From the NCBI RefSeq assembly GCF_006740045.1, contig NZ_AP019749.1, positions 1,879,001-1,943,000 on the forward strand: a DNA stretch of 64,000 nt, given 5' to 3'. A program made the translations under genes and the position numbers. Origin of the DNA: Comamonas terrigena NBRC 13299 (lineage in GTDB: Bacteria; Pseudomonadota; Gammaproteobacteria; Burkholderiales; Burkholderiaceae_C). Each line of letters begins with the position of its first letter. Position 1 is the first letter of the stretch. The notes under the pieces are model-generated. The model was not told where the DNA came from and searched no databases. It was given only the letters and a program-made list of their open reading frames with translations. Shown here piece by piece: positions 44,021 to 53,284 of the stretch.

Positions 44021-45378
44021 AGCAGACCGCTGGAGTGCAGCACCTCGGCAGGCAGCTTTCACGCTGGATGGCCTTGCTGTCGATGCTGGGGCTGGGGGCG
44101 GTCAGCATTGCCGTGTATCTGGTGTTTGACACCACACTGTCGGCGCGGCAGGAGGAAATGCTGGACCAGAAGCAGCAGGCGCTGGCCCATGTACTGGGTG
44201 ACGACGACGTCGAACACCGGGATAAATCGCTGGCCCATGTGCTGACCGATTTTCTGGCCGGCCATGCCGACTATGCCATCCGCATTGTGGATAGCCAGGG
44301 CGCCACGCTGTTCGACAGCCGCATTCCCGGCCTGGGCGCGGAGCATACGCTGCAGCGGACGTTCGCCGTCACCATCCAGTCCCGCACCACAGACCATGCG
44401 CAGGCAGCGACTGCCACGCTGGTGATGGACCGGCGTCCCGATGATGCCCTGCTGCGGGCGCTGGCCTGGGCGCTGTTCATTTCCATGATTGCGGGCTCGC
44501 TGCTGCTGTCCCTGTTCGGCGGCTTGCTGGTGCGCCGCAGTCTGCGTCCCATCCAGTCGCTGGTCTCGCAGATCGACGAGCTGTCGGCCAAGGACTTCGG
44601 CCGCCGCCTGGACGGCAGCGGGCTGCCGCAAGAGTTGCTGCCCATCGTGACGCAGTTCAATGCCTTGCTGGACCGGCTGGCAGACGCGTACCGGCAGCTG
44701 GAATCCTTCAATGCCGACGTGGCCCACGAGCTCAACACGCCGCTGTCCACGCTGATTTCCAGCACCGAGGTGGTGTTGCGCAAGCCCCGCACGGTGGAGG
44801 AGATGCGCGAGGTGCTGGAGTCCAACCTGGAGGACCTGCGCCGCATTGCCGCGATGGTGGGGGACATGCTGTTTCTCTCCCGGGCAGACCGGGGGGCGGG
44901 CACCCGGGAGGCCAAGGTGTTCAGCCTGGCCGCGGTGGCCGCCGATGTGGTGGAGTTCTACGAAGCGGTGGCCTTGGAGGCGGACCTGACGGTGGAAGTG
45001 CGCGGCGATGCGCAGCTGCAGTTCGATGCGCCACTGATGCGCAGGGCGCTGTCGAACCTGCTGAGCAATGCCACGCGGTATGCCGCCAGCGGCTCGCGCA
45101 TCGTGATCCAGATCGGCACCCAGGCGCAGCACGGGCACACGGAAGCCGTCATCTCCGTGACCAACACCGGTGCGGACATCGCCCCCCAGCACCTGCGCCA
45201 TCTGTTCGACCGCTTCTACCGGGCGGATTCCGCACGTTACAACGCAGACCGCAACCACGGTCTGGGCCTGGCCATCGTGAAGGCGATTGCCAAGATGCAT
45301 GGTGGAACTGTGTTTGCCCAGTCGGAAGGTGGAACGACCACGTTTGGCCTGGTCCTGCCGGTGGTGCCGGGGGCTTGA
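44017..45378 (+). CDS. czcS: Heavy-metal sensor histidine kinase
   Basis: A 453-residue membrane kinase. TM1 (about 16-37), a short periplasmic sensor loop (about 40-145) and TM2 (about 146-172) are followed by HAMP (RRSLRPIQSLVSQIDELSAKDF). The dimerisation domain has phospho-acceptor His237 in FNADVAHELNTPL. The catalytic domain carries the N box (RALSNLLSNATRYA), F box (LFDRFYRADSAR) and G box (NHGLGLAIVKAIAKMHGG). The TIGR01386-type heavy-metal sensor architecture fits. It presumably detects periplasmic Zn/Co/Cd and phosphorylates CzcR. No terminator is evident in the 167 bp before the GST gene. Confidence 0.94.
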   Translation: MKQTAGVQHLGRQLSRWMALLSMLGLGAVSIAVYLVFDTTLSARQEEMLDQKQQALAHVLGDDDVEHRDKSLAHVLTDFLAGHADYAIRIVDSQGATLFDSRIPGLGAEHTLQRTFAVTIQSRTTDHAQAATATLVMDRRPDDALLRALAWALFISMIAGSLLLSLFGGLLVRRSLRPIQSLVSQIDELSAKDFGRRLDGSGLPQELLPIVTQFNALLDRLADAYRQLESFNADVAHELNTPLSTLISSTEVVLRKPRTVEEMREVLESNLEDLRRIAAMVGDMLFLSRADRGAGTREAKVFSLAAVAADVVEFYEAVALEADLTVEVRGDAQLQFDAPLMRRALSNLLSNATRYAASGSRIVIQIGTQAQHGHTEAVISVTNTGADIAPQHLRHLFDRFYRADSARYNADRNHGLGLAIVKAIAKMHGGTVFAQSEGGTTTFGLVLPVVPGA

Positions 45379-45545
45379 GGCCGGCGGGCGGGGGCCTGCC
45401 CGGTATCCAGCCATGCCCCGGGAGTGCCTTGCGCTGCAACGGCCTGGACCGGTTTCCCGCATACCATCGTGCCCACCCCGCCCGCTGTGCTGTGCAAGCG
45501 GCCGCGTCTTCCTCGTTCCCCCGGCACACACCACCGACTTTCACC

Positions 45546-46202
45546 ATGGCAACCACCAAGCAACTGTTCTATTATCCCAGCAACGCCAGCATGGCTCCTC
45601 ACATCGTTCTGGAAGAAATCGGGAAGGCGTTCGAACTGGTGAAGGTGAAGCGCGAGGTGAATGCCCACAAATCGGCGGAGTATCTGCGCCTGAATCCCAA
45701 TGGTCTGATCCCGGTGTATGTGGAAGGCAGCATGGTGCTGTACGAAACCGCCGCCATCTGCCTGCACCTGGCCGATACCCACCCTGAAAGCGGCATGGCA
45801 CCTCTGCTGGCTACGCCCGAGCGTGCCGCGTTCTACAAGTGGCTGATGTGGCTGAGCAACACCTTGCAGACCGCATTGATTGTCTATTTCTATCCCGAGC
45901 GCTGGGTGGATGCGGGCAACGAATCGGGCGCCAGGCAGGTGCAGGCCCATGCGGAATCGAAGATCGCCAGCCTGCTCGAACAGCTGGAAGCGCAGTTGCA
46001 ACAGAGCGAAGGCCCTTGGCTGCTGGGGGCGCAGTACACGGTGCTGGACCCCTATGCGTTCATGCTGTGCCGCTGGACCCGGGGCTTTGCGAAGCCGGCG
46101 CGGACATGGCCGCTGCTCGGTGCCTATCTGCAGCGGATGCTGGCGCGGCCGGCCGTGCAGCGCATGATCGCCACCGAGGGACTGGCCGAGCCCCTGGTCT
46201 GA
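45546..46202 (+). CDS. Glutathione S-transferase family protein
   Basis: A 218-residue cytosolic GST. ATG 45546 is used; the frame is open back into the czcS tail but without protein character. The thioredoxin-like N-terminal domain (about 1-80) begins KQLFYYPSNASMAPHIVLEE, with a Ser in the position where theta/beta-like GSTs place the activating residue. It includes NPNGLIPVYVEG with the cis-Pro and the glutathione-binding LYETAAICLHLAD. The all-helical C-terminal domain follows, with TVLDPYAFMLCRWTRGF. Substrate unknown. It stands alone between czcS and an exported hydrolase gene. Confidence 0.9.
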   Translation: MATTKQLFYYPSNASMAPHIVLEEIGKAFELVKVKREVNAHKSAEYLRLNPNGLIPVYVEGSMVLYETAAICLHLADTHPESGMAPLLATPERAAFYKWLMWLSNTLQTALIVYFYPERWVDAGNESGARQVQAHAESKIASLLEQLEAQLQQSEGPWLLGAQYTVLDPYAFMLCRWTRGFAKPARTWPLLGAYLQRMLARPAVQRMIATEGLAEPLV

Positions 46203-46424
46203 CCGGGCCGCTGGGGCTGTTGGCAAGCTGGCCTTGGGCCGGCAGGGTGGCGTTTTGGCATAGTGTAGGGCTGGGAATCGTTTGCGATGAACCCGGTTGT
46301 GGCCCTACCATGCACCGCGGGCAGGGCACAGCAAGAAGCCTTGTCCTGGGGTGCGAAGGCTTGTACCTGCGCGCTGCGTTCCGGTTTCGCTTGGTGCTTT
46401 TCGTTTGCGCTTCAGGAGGCCTTG

Positions 46425-47498
46425 ATGAACATGAACTTGCCACGCATTCGTCCGCAATGTGCTGCGTTGTTGCTCGGTATGGCGGGGATTGCTGCCGCGT
46501 CCAGTGCCTGGGCTTGCACCCGACTGGTGTTTCACGGGGCCAATGGCCAGGTGGTGACCGCCCGCTCCATGGACTGGAAGAACGACATTGTCAGCAACCT
46601 CTGGGTGCTGCCGCGGGGCATGGAGCGCAATGGCAAAACAGGGCCCAACACTGTACGCTGGACGTCCAAGTACGGCAGCGTCATCACCTCGGGCTACGAT
46701 GTTTCGACCACCGACGGCGTGAACGAGGCCGGTCTCAATGCCAATCTGCTGTGGCTGGTGGAATCGGAATACCCCGCATTCGATGGCCGTGGCAAGCCCG
46801 GGCTGACGATTGCCGCATGGGCGCAGTATGTGCTGGACAATTTTGCGACGGTGCAGGAAGCGGTGGCGGCACTGCAGAAAGAGCCCTTCACCATCGTGAC
46901 AGACAATGTGCCGGGTGAGAACCGGCTGACCACGCTGCATCTGTCCATGTCCGACGCCAGTGGTGACAGTGCCATCGTGGAGTACATCGGGGGCAAGCAG
47001 GTCATTCACCACAGCCGCACATACCAGGTGATGACCAACTCGCCGATTTTTGAAGAGCAACTGGCGCTGAACACCTATTGGCAGCAGATTGGCGGCACGG
47101 TCATGCTGCCGGGCACCAACCGGGCTGCCGACCGTTTTGCACGTGCATCGTTTTATGTGAATGCCATTCCCAAGGACCAGACTCCGAACAAGAACCTGGC
47201 CAGCGTGTTCAGCGTGATCCGCAATGCGTCGGTGCCCTACGGCATCAGCACCCCGGGGCAACCCAATATTTCTTCCACCCGCTGGCGTACCGTGTTCGAT
47301 CACCAGCGCAAGCTGTATTTCTTTGAGTCTGCACTGACGCCCAATACCTTCTGGGTGGATCTGAAGCAACTGGACTTCAGCCCACAAAGCGGCAAGGTGT
47401 TGAAGCTGGATCTGGGCCCGGATCAGGACCATACATTCTCGGGCAATGCCACGTCGCAATTCAAGCCATCGGCGCCATTTCAATTCCTGGGCATCTAG
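46425..47498 (+). CDS. Exported choloylglycine hydrolase / penicillin V acylase family protein (Ntn hydrolase)
   Basis: A 357-residue linear amide C-N hydrolase. ATG 46425 follows AGGAGG at ideal spacing. The signal peptide ends ASSAWA and the next residue is Cys31. In this family the mature protein must begin with the nucleophile Cys, so signal peptidase cleavage would itself expose the catalytic residue (CTRLVF). Arg47 and Asp50 in ARSMDW, and the NEAGLNANLLWL and LSMSDASGDSAIVEYI segments, match conserved active-site surroundings. Gram-negative relatives hydrolyse penicillin V or N-acyl-homoserine lactones, so quorum quenching in the periplasm is plausible; bile-salt hydrolysis is less likely. 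Regulation is not evident. Confidence 0.9.
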   Translation: MNMNLPRIRPQCAALLLGMAGIAAASSAWACTRLVFHGANGQVVTARSMDWKNDIVSNLWVLPRGMERNGKTGPNTVRWTSKYGSVITSGYDVSTTDGVNEAGLNANLLWLVESEYPAFDGRGKPGLTIAAWAQYVLDNFATVQEAVAALQKEPFTIVTDNVPGENRLTTLHLSMSDASGDSAIVEYIGGKQVIHHSRTYQVMTNSPIFEEQLALNTYWQQIGGTVMLPGTNRAADRFARASFYVNAIPKDQTPNKNLASVFSVIRNASVPYGISTPGQPNISSTRWRTVFDHQRKLYFFESALTPNTFWVDLKQLDFSPQSGKVLKLDLGPDQDHTFSGNATSQFKPSAPFQFLGI

Positions 47499-47629
47499 GC
47501 CTAGGGCACTGAAGCCCCCCAGGGCCGCCGGGTCCGGAGAGGGCGGGCGGCGGCCAAGGTCCTTTGCCCACAGCTTCGGCGGGCGAAGGGCGTGGCTATA
47601 GCTTCTTCCAGTCGCTGCAGGCCTGGGCG

Positions 47630-49459
47630 TCAGCTGACGGCGCCCTGCTGCAGGTCCGCATGCTGGACGATGCGGCCCTTGCCGGCATGCTTGGCGGCGT
47701 ACATGGCTTCGTCGGCACTTTGCAGCAGCGTGGCCGTGGAACTGCCTGCGGTGCTGACGGAAATGCCGATGCTGATGCCGACCTGGGCCATGATGCCCTC
47801 GTGCAGGGCAATGGGCTGGCGCACTGCATCCATGCAGCGTTGCATCACCGAAAGCGCCTCCCCGGGGGTGTGCAGGTTGGCGAGCAGCACCACGAATTCA
47901 TCACCGCCCAGGCGGGCCACGCAGTCGCCCGCGCGGGCCTGGGCCGTGAGCCGGGCGGAGACCACCCGCAACACTTCATCGCCGGCGTCGTGGCCCTGGG
48001 TGTCGTTGACCTGCTTGAAGCCATCCAGGTCCATGAAGCACACCGCCACCATCTGGCCGGACGTCAGCTCCTGGGTCAGGGTGTCTTCCAGCGCCCGGCG
48101 ATTGGCCAGACCGGTGAGTGCATCGTGGTTGGCCAGGTGGGTGGCGGCCTGCTCGCCTTGCTTGAGGGCGTCGATGTCCACAAAGATCCACAGCGACTCG
48201 TCCGCATTCAGCAGGGTGCCGGAAGCGTCCACCCAGAAGCGCTTGCCGTCGGATGCCTGCAGCTGGAACTGCTTGTGAAACTTGCCGCGGGCCAGCAAGG
48301 AGGCGTAGGCTTTCTCGCCGATGAGCCGGTAGCTCGCATCGTCCGGATAGAACATGCGTGTGGACGCGCCATGCAGCGCCGAGGCGGGCTGTTTGAGCAG
48401 GCGGCGCAGGGCGGGGTTGGTCCACACGATGCGGCGTTCGCGCAGGCGGGCCATGCCGATCAGGTCGTTGTTGATGACCAGCTCCTGTTCTTTGCGGATG
48501 CGGTGTTCACGCTGCTGCAGGCGGTACAGGGCGACCGAACCCAAAGCGATCAGCAGAATGCACAGGCCGGTGAGCGCCCAGGCACGCCAGGCGGAGGCGC
48601 GCCACATGGCCATATAGGCTTCCGTGCCCAGCCCCGTGAACACCGTCAGAGGGTAGCCTTGCAAGCGCTGGTAGGCGGTGATGCGCTCCACGCCATCCAG
48701 CAGGGTGGGCGTGATGTACCAGCCTTCCTCGCGGTCGCGGGCGATGGCGCGGTGGTATTCGGGCGAGACCGTGGCCTTGCCGATACCGGTTTCGGCATCC
48801 TGGCTGGCCCCTGGATAGCGCGCGACCAGCAGCGCCTGGTCGGTGCGCAAGGCCATGGCGCTGCTGGAACCAAACGACTGGCGCTGGAACAGATCGTGAA
48901 AGTGCTCGGACGCGACTATGGCATACACAATGCCCTGGAAGCTGCCGTCCTCGGACAGCAGGCGCCGCGCCAGCACGATGGACCATTTGCCAAAGGAGTG
49001 GCTGACCAGGGGCTCGGACACCACCATCTGGTCGGTTGTTCGAGCCTGGGCGAAATAGTCGCGGTCGCCCACCGAAAAAGGTTCGTCGATCTCGCTGGGG
49101 GTGATCAGGACCTCACCCTTGCTGTCGGTGGTGCGCAAGGCCGTGACAAAAGGGATGAGGGCGCGCTGCTCCTGCAGCATCTCGTACAGGGCCAGGTTGG
49201 CCGTGGGCAGGCCTTCGAAGCTGCGCGTGCGATAGCGGTTGGCAATGGAGGACAGGGCGTTGTCCACCAGCCGCACCTCGGCTGCCAGCTCCAGGCTCAG
49301 ACTGCGCGCCTGGTGCCGGGTGACGGCAATGCCCAGGTCCATGTCGGCACGGTAATTGGCATGCATGCTGAACCAGGTGGCAAAGCACAGCAGGGCGGCC
49401 ACCACCAGGTTGCCGAGCACGATGCGACGCAAAAGCGTGTGGGAGCGGAGGCTTGTCAT
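47630..49459 (-). CDS. Membrane sensor diguanylate cyclase (dCache-like, PAS, GGDEF)
   Basis: About 609 residues from ATG 49459, chosen because the first membrane helix (IVLGNLVVAALLCFATWFSM) follows directly. An upstream in-frame ATG at 49582 would add 41 residues without domain character. A periplasmic dCache-like sensor domain (about 45-280) lies between TM1 and TM2 (about 293-312). A PAS domain follows (NNDLIGMARLRERRIVWTNPALRRLL to VDASGTLLNADES). The GGDEF domain has HDALTGLANRRALEDTL and the active LGGDEF. RAGD five residues before the GGDEF motif is a product-inhibition I-site (RxxD). It should make cyclic di-GMP in response to a periplasmic signal. No EAL domain is present. Confidence 0.93.
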   Translation of the reverse strand: MTSLRSHTLLRRIVLGNLVVAALLCFATWFSMHANYRADMDLGIAVTRHQARSLSLELAAEVRLVDNALSSIANRYRTRSFEGLPTANLALYEMLQEQRALIPFVTALRTTDSKGEVLITPSEIDEPFSVGDRDYFAQARTTDQMVVSEPLVSHSFGKWSIVLARRLLSEDGSFQGIVYAIVASEHFHDLFQRQSFGSSSAMALRTDQALLVARYPGASQDAETGIGKATVSPEYHRAIARDREEGWYITPTLLDGVERITAYQRLQGYPLTVFTGLGTEAYMAMWRASAWRAWALTGLCILLIALGSVALYRLQQREHRIRKEQELVINNDLIGMARLRERRIVWTNPALRRLLKQPASALHGASTRMFYPDDASYRLIGEKAYASLLARGKFHKQFQLQASDGKRFWVDASGTLLNADESLWIFVDIDALKQGEQAATHLANHDALTGLANRRALEDTLTQELTSGQMVAVCFMDLDGFKQVNDTQGHDAGDEVLRVVSARLTAQARAGDCVARLGGDEFVVLLANLHTPGEALSVMQRCMDAVRQPIALHEGIMAQVGISIGISVSTAGSSTATLLQSADEAMYAAKHAGKGRIVQHADLQQGAVS

Positions 49460-49601
49460 CTGGATGCGCAAGGTCCCTGGAGGCACGCCGGGAGTCCAAA
49501 CGTTTCGGGTCCCGGCCATGCTTCCAATCACCGGTTGAGTGGAAAGTCGCGGGCCGCCACTGTGCATTAAGCGGGTCTTCATCCGCAGTGGCTGCGAAGA
49601 G

Positions 49602-49630
49602 TTTATAAGCGAGGATGAGATTCCTTGGAA
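49602..49630 (-). promoter_or_regulatory. Candidate promoter of the diguanylate cyclase gene
   Basis: Minus strand TTCCAA, 17 bp, TATAAA. It would start transcription near 49595, about 13 nt before the upstream ATG and 135 nt before the preferred ATG. Confidence 0.4.
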
Positions 49631-49820
49631 AGCCCTGTATGGGGGGAAAGCCTGCTTCCAAAATTGATTGCAGACTTTGGCAAGCCGCGGTATATCCGGC
49701 GTCTGGCCGATCCCGGCGCAGCAGCAAGGCGGTGGCCGTGTGCATGCCGCTTCCGGTCACGGTCCCGCTCCGGGGTGCGGGGCGACACGGGCGTACAGTG
49801 GGTTGCACGCCACAATCCAG

Positions 49821-49852
49821 GCAAAAAAAAGAGGACTTCAACCGAAGTCCTC
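49821..49852 (-). terminator. Rho-independent terminator of the thi operon
   Basis: On the minus strand GAGGACTTC, 4 nt, GAAGTCCTC followed by eight T residues. Confidence 0.93.
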
Positions 49853-49907
49853 TTGTGGCGATGGCGCTCGGGGGGGCACCGCTGCAGGTTCGCAGACCGG
49901 CTGGCGG

Positions 49908-50855
49908 TCAGGACTGGGCGGGCTGCGGCAGCCTTGCCATCAGATCCCGCGCGGCTGCTTGCGGATCGGGCGCATTCACCAGTGCGCGCACCACGGCAAT
50001 GGAGCCGACACCGGTAGCTGCGATGTCGCCGAACTGTTCCGCGGCAATGCCGCCGATGGCCACCAGCGGGTAGGCCTGCATCAGCCGCACATAGGCTTGC
50101 AGACGGGCCACGCCCTGGGGGGCGGTGGCCATTTTCTTGAGCGTGGTGGGGAACACGGCGCCCAGGGCGATGTAGCTGGGCTGCACGGCATGGGCGCGCA
50201 CCATTTCGGCGTAGCCGTGGGTGCTGACGCCCAGGCGCAGGCCGCTGGCGTGGATGGCGGCCAGGTGCTCGCCGGCCAGCGCGTCCAGGTCTTCCTGGCC
50301 GACGTGGATGCCGTAGGCGCCGGCGTCGATGGCTTCGCGCCAGTGGTCGTTGATGAACAGGCGGGCGTTGGTGCCCTGGACAGCTGCAACCGCTGCACGC
50401 ACTTCGGCACGGATGGCAGCGGCGTTGTCGCTTTTGAAACGCAGTTGCACCGTGGGCACCCCGGCGCGGGCCATGCGGCCCACCCATTCGGCCGTGGGCA
50501 GCACGCCGTATAGGCCCAGCTGGCGCGGGCAGGCAGGGAAGGCTTGGGCGGGATCGGCACCGGCCAGGCCGAAGTCCTGGGGATCGTCCGGCCAGTGGGT
50601 GACGTCGAAGTGGTTGGTCCGCTCGGCCTGGCGCTGCCAGGCCTGGGCCAGGCATTCGGCATCGACCGCGATGAAGCCCAGGCGGCTGCAGGCCTGCAGG
50701 GCCGCCAGATAGGTAGGCTCTGTACGCAGTGCCGGCGGCGTGGGCTGGGGCACCAGTTCTACGGAGTTGGCATCGTGGTGCAGGCGCGCGCCAAAGGTGG
50801 CACTGTGGTGGTGGACGATGGCGTCCGCCAGGGCCTGGATCTCTGCAGTGTGCAT
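49908..50855 (-). CDS. thiE: Thiamine phosphate synthase with N-terminal extension
   Basis: A 315-residue protein. It joins HMP pyrophosphate and the thiazole phosphate to thiamine monophosphate. The TIM-barrel ThiE core occupies roughly residues 110-310: GLYGVLPTAEW, VPTVQLRFK, RLFINDHWREAIDAGAYGIHVGQEDL, and the phosphate-binding end LVAIGGIAAEQFGDIAATGVGSIAVVRAL. Ordinary ThiE has about 210 residues; the first 105 here are an extension with no recognised domain (LADAIVHHHSATFGARLHHD...). The same layout is, as far as I recall, common in Burkholderiales. It is the last gene of the thiOSGE operon, 21 bp after thiG. Confidence 0.92.
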   Translation of the reverse strand: MHTAEIQALADAIVHHHSATFGARLHHDANSVELVPQPTPPALRTEPTYLAALQACSRLGFIAVDAECLAQAWQRQAERTNHFDVTHWPDDPQDFGLAGADPAQAFPACPRQLGLYGVLPTAEWVGRMARAGVPTVQLRFKSDNAAAIRAEVRAAVAAVQGTNARLFINDHWREAIDAGAYGIHVGQEDLDALAGEHLAAIHASGLRLGVSTHGYAEMVRAHAVQPSYIALGAVFPTTLKKMATAPQGVARLQAYVRLMQAYPLVAIGGIAAEQFGDIAATGVGSIAVVRALVNAPDPQAAARDLMARLPQPAQS

Positions 50856-50876
50856 GGCGTGGTCTTCCAGCGAGGG

Positions 50877-51698
50877 TCAGGCGTGGTGCCAGAACGGAGT
50901 GCCCAGCACCGGGGTGCTGGGCTGGGCGGCACGCTGCTCGGCCATGGCGCCAGCCAGGTAACCGTCGCGGCCGGCCTGTACGGCGTCGGCAAAGGCACCT
51001 GCCATGCGCACGGGGTCTTCCGACAGGGCCACGGCTGTGTTCAGCAGCACGCCGTCAAAGCCCCATTCCATGACGGTGCAGGCGTGGGAGGGGCGGCCCA
51101 GGCCGGCGTCGACGATCAGCGGCACGTTCAGGCGCTCGCGCAGTGTCTGCATAGCATAGGGGTTGGCGGGACCGCGGCCGGTGCCGATGGGCGCGGCCCA
51201 GGGCATGACGGCCTGGCAGCCCACATCGACCAGGCGCTGGCACAGCACCAGATCTTCGGTGCAGTAGGGCAGCACCTGGAAGCCGTCCTTGATCAGGATG
51301 GAGGCGGCCTCCACCAGGTTCAGGGTGTCGGGCTGCAGGGTGTAGTCGTCGCCGATCAGCTCCAGCTTGATCCAGGGGGTGTCGAACACCTCGCGCGCCA
51401 TCTGGGCGGTGGTGACGGCTTCCTGGATGGTCATGCAGCCAGCGGTATTGGGCAGCACGGGCACGTTCAGCTTGCGCAGCAGCTCCCAGAAGCTGGCGCC
51501 GGTTTCGGCCACTTCGGCGGCGCTGCTGCCCTGGCGGCGCAGCGAGGCGGTCACCATGGCAGGTTTCGCACGGGCGACCGCCGCTTCCAGCACGGCGGGT
51601 GAAGGGTAGCGCGAGGTGCCCAGCAGCAGGCGGCTGTGGAAGGTCTGGCCGTACAGCGTCAGGCTGTCAGCGGAGGATGCGGTGGTGTCGGTCGACAT
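50877..51698 (-). CDS. thiG: Thiazole synthase
   Basis: A 273-residue TIM-barrel enzyme that builds the thiazole phosphate from 1-deoxy-xylulose 5-phosphate, dehydroglycine and ThiS thiocarboxylate. The start is ATG 51698. Conserved parts are [20 protein letters not shown], the VLPNTAGC segment (residues 81-88), the Schiff-base lysine Lys111 in [22 protein letters not shown] and [20 protein letters not shown]. The C-terminal tail FWHHA is species-specific. It lies between thiS and thiE, and all are under the TPP riboswitch. Confidence 0.97.
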   Translation of the reverse strand: MSTDTTASSADSLTLYGQTFHSRLLLGTSRYPSPAVLEAAVARAKPAMVTASLRRQGSSAAEVAETGASFWELLRKLNVPVLPNTAGCMTIQEAVTTAQMAREVFDTPWIKLELIGDDYTLQPDTLNLVEAASILIKDGFQVLPYCTEDLVLCQRLVDVGCQAVMPWAAPIGTGRGPANPYAMQTLRERLNVPLIVDAGLGRPSHACTVMEWGFDGVLLNTAVALSEDPVRMAGAFADAVQAGRDGYLAGAMAEQRAAQPSTPVLGTPFWHHA

Positions 51699-51785
51699 GA
51701 AATACTTCTGTGTTGGCGTAGGGCTCCGGCGCCTGCTGGGCGAGGGAGCGGTCCATTGGACGCTGAATGGGGCCCGAGTCTGCGG

Positions 51786-51983
51786 TCAGCCGCCGGTCAC
51801 GGGGGCAATGATTTCGACCTGGTCGCCTTCGGCCAGCGCATGGGCCGCATAGCGGCCACGGGGCACAAAGCCGGTGTTCACCGCCACGGCAAAGGGCGGC
51901 TTGGCCTGCCACTGGGCCACGGCATCGGCCACGGTGGCGTTGGCAGGCAGTTCCACGGATTGCTGGTTGATGGTGATGTGCAT
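51786..51983 (-). CDS. thiS: Sulfur carrier protein ThiS
   Basis: A 65-residue ubiquitin-like protein ending in Gly-Gly (IIAPVTGG), the tail that is adenylated and turned into a thiocarboxylate as sulfur donor for ThiG. The start ATG 51983 gives the normal length. MHITINQQSVELPANATVAD matches the first beta hairpin and helix of the family. It is located between thiO and thiG. Confidence 0.95.
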   Translation of the reverse strand: MHITINQQSVELPANATVADAVAQWQAKPPFAVAVNTGFVPRGRYAAHALAEGDQVEIIAPVTGG

Positions 51984-52020
51984 GGGCTCTCAGGTCGGGG
52001 TAAAAAGGCAAAAATCTACT

Positions 52021-52034
52021 ACGGGTTAACCCGT
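52021..52034. promoter_or_regulatory. Perfect palindrome ACGGGTTAACCCGT
   Basis: A 14-bp palindrome in the thiO-thiS gap, 38 bp upstream of thiS. Its 10-bp core GGGTTAACCC is shared with 29729-29742. Function unknown. Confidence 0.35.
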
Positions 52035-52067
52035 GGAGGAGGCGGCGATATCGCTGTAAGGGCTGGA

Positions 52068-53195
52068 TCAGGCCGCCTGGGCAGTGGTCTGGGCAGCGGT
52101 GTGCGGCAGGTGCACGGCCACATCGAATTGTCGGGCCAAGTCGGTGGCTCCGCTGCGCAAAACCTGCAATGTGATGTCCAGCATGGCCGGGGAGATCATG
52201 AAACCGTGGCGGTACAGGCCGTTGACCTGCAGCACGCGATCATCCAGCCAGCGCAGTGCGGGCAGGTTGTCGGGCAGGGTGGGGCGGCACTGGGTGGCGA
52301 TCTCCAGAATGCGTGCCTCGGCAAAGCCGGAGTGCACGGTATAGAGGGCGCTGAGCAGTTCCATGGTGGAGCGCACACTGGCCGGTCCCATGTCGTCGGA
52401 CTCGATCTCGGTGGCACCGATCACAAACACATGGTCCTGCTTGGGGGCGATGTACAGTGGGTAGCGCGGGTGCACCAGGCGCGTGGGGCGCTGTAGCGTG
52501 ACTTCGGGGGCGTGGACGCGCACGACCTCGCCGCGGATGCCGCGCAGCGCGCTCCACTCTGTGCGGGCGCCCAGGCCGCGGCAGTCCAGCACCAGATCGG
52601 GCTGGCCGGCACTGCCCGGGGCAAAGTCCGTGGTTTCACGGGCGGTGTGCCAGTGGAATTGCACGCCCAGGCGGGCCAGGGTGGTTTCCAGTGCGGCCAG
52701 CAGCTGGCGGTTGTCCAGCTGGCCCTCGCCGGGCAGGTACACGCCCTGCTGGAAGCGGCCCTGCAGTGCCGGCTCGACGGTGGCCATCTGGGCGTGGCTG
52801 ACGCTTTCCAGCGCCGGCAGCGTGGGATTGATGCGGCGGTTCTTCTCGAACAGGCTGCACAGGCGGCTGGCATCGGGTGCATCCTGGCGGTGCCAGACCA
52901 CGAGGGTGCCGTTTTGCTGGAAGTAGACCGGAGCGTCGAGCTGGGCAATCAGCTCGGGCCAACGGGTGAGGGCGTATTGGCCCATGTGCACCACGCCGGG
53001 CTCGGTGATGGCCGATTCGGCCAGCGGGGCCAGCATGGCGGCGGCCACGCGGGCGGCGGCGCCGTCGGCTTCGGGGCCCTTGGCCTCGAACACTTCCACG
53101 CGGTGCCCTTCGCGCGCCAGCTCCAGGGCCAGCAGGCGGCCCATCAGGCCGGCGCCCAAAATGGCGATATGGGAAGGTGCAGTCAGAGCAAGCAT
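52068..53195 (-). CDS. thiO: FAD-dependent glycine oxidase ThiO
   Basis: A 375-residue flavoprotein of the DAO family. It oxidises glycine to dehydroglycine, supplying the C-N unit for ThiG under aerobic conditions. ATG 53195 is used because the dinucleotide-binding motif HIAILGAGLMGRLLALELA begins a few residues later, and the upstream codons lie in the riboswitch region. The C-terminal part has RYPLYIAPKQDHVFVIGATE and LRWLDDRVLQVNGLYRHGFMISPAM, the latter being the FAD-contacting end of the fold. It is first in the thiOSGE operon. It takes the place of the anaerobic ThiH tyrosine lyase, consistent with an aerobe. Confidence 0.93.
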   Translation of the reverse strand: MLALTAPSHIAILGAGLMGRLLALELAREGHRVEVFEAKGPEADGAAARVAAAMLAPLAESAITEPGVVHMGQYALTRWPELIAQLDAPVYFQQNGTLVVWHRQDAPDASRLCSLFEKNRRINPTLPALESVSHAQMATVEPALQGRFQQGVYLPGEGQLDNRQLLAALETTLARLGVQFHWHTARETTDFAPGSAGQPDLVLDCRGLGARTEWSALRGIRGEVVRVHAPEVTLQRPTRLVHPRYPLYIAPKQDHVFVIGATEIESDDMGPASVRSTMELLSALYTVHSGFAEARILEIATQCRPTLPDNLPALRWLDDRVLQVNGLYRHGFMISPAMLDITLQVLRSGATDLARQFDVAVHLPHTAAQTTAQAA

Positions 53196-53284
53196 GGCGG
53201 TGTCGTTTCGTCCAAGGCGGTTAGAAGGCAATCCAGGGACCAAACGGGGTGGCATAGCCTGCAGAGGGCGGCCACCGGCTGTGA

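Larger units (their letters stand above)
49583..49907. other. Intergenic region between thiE and the diguanylate cyclase gene
   Basis: It contains the candidate cyclase promoter (49602-49630) and the thi operon terminator (49821-49852). Nothing else is supported; the overlapping ORFs in it are short and lack protein character. Confidence 0.6.
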
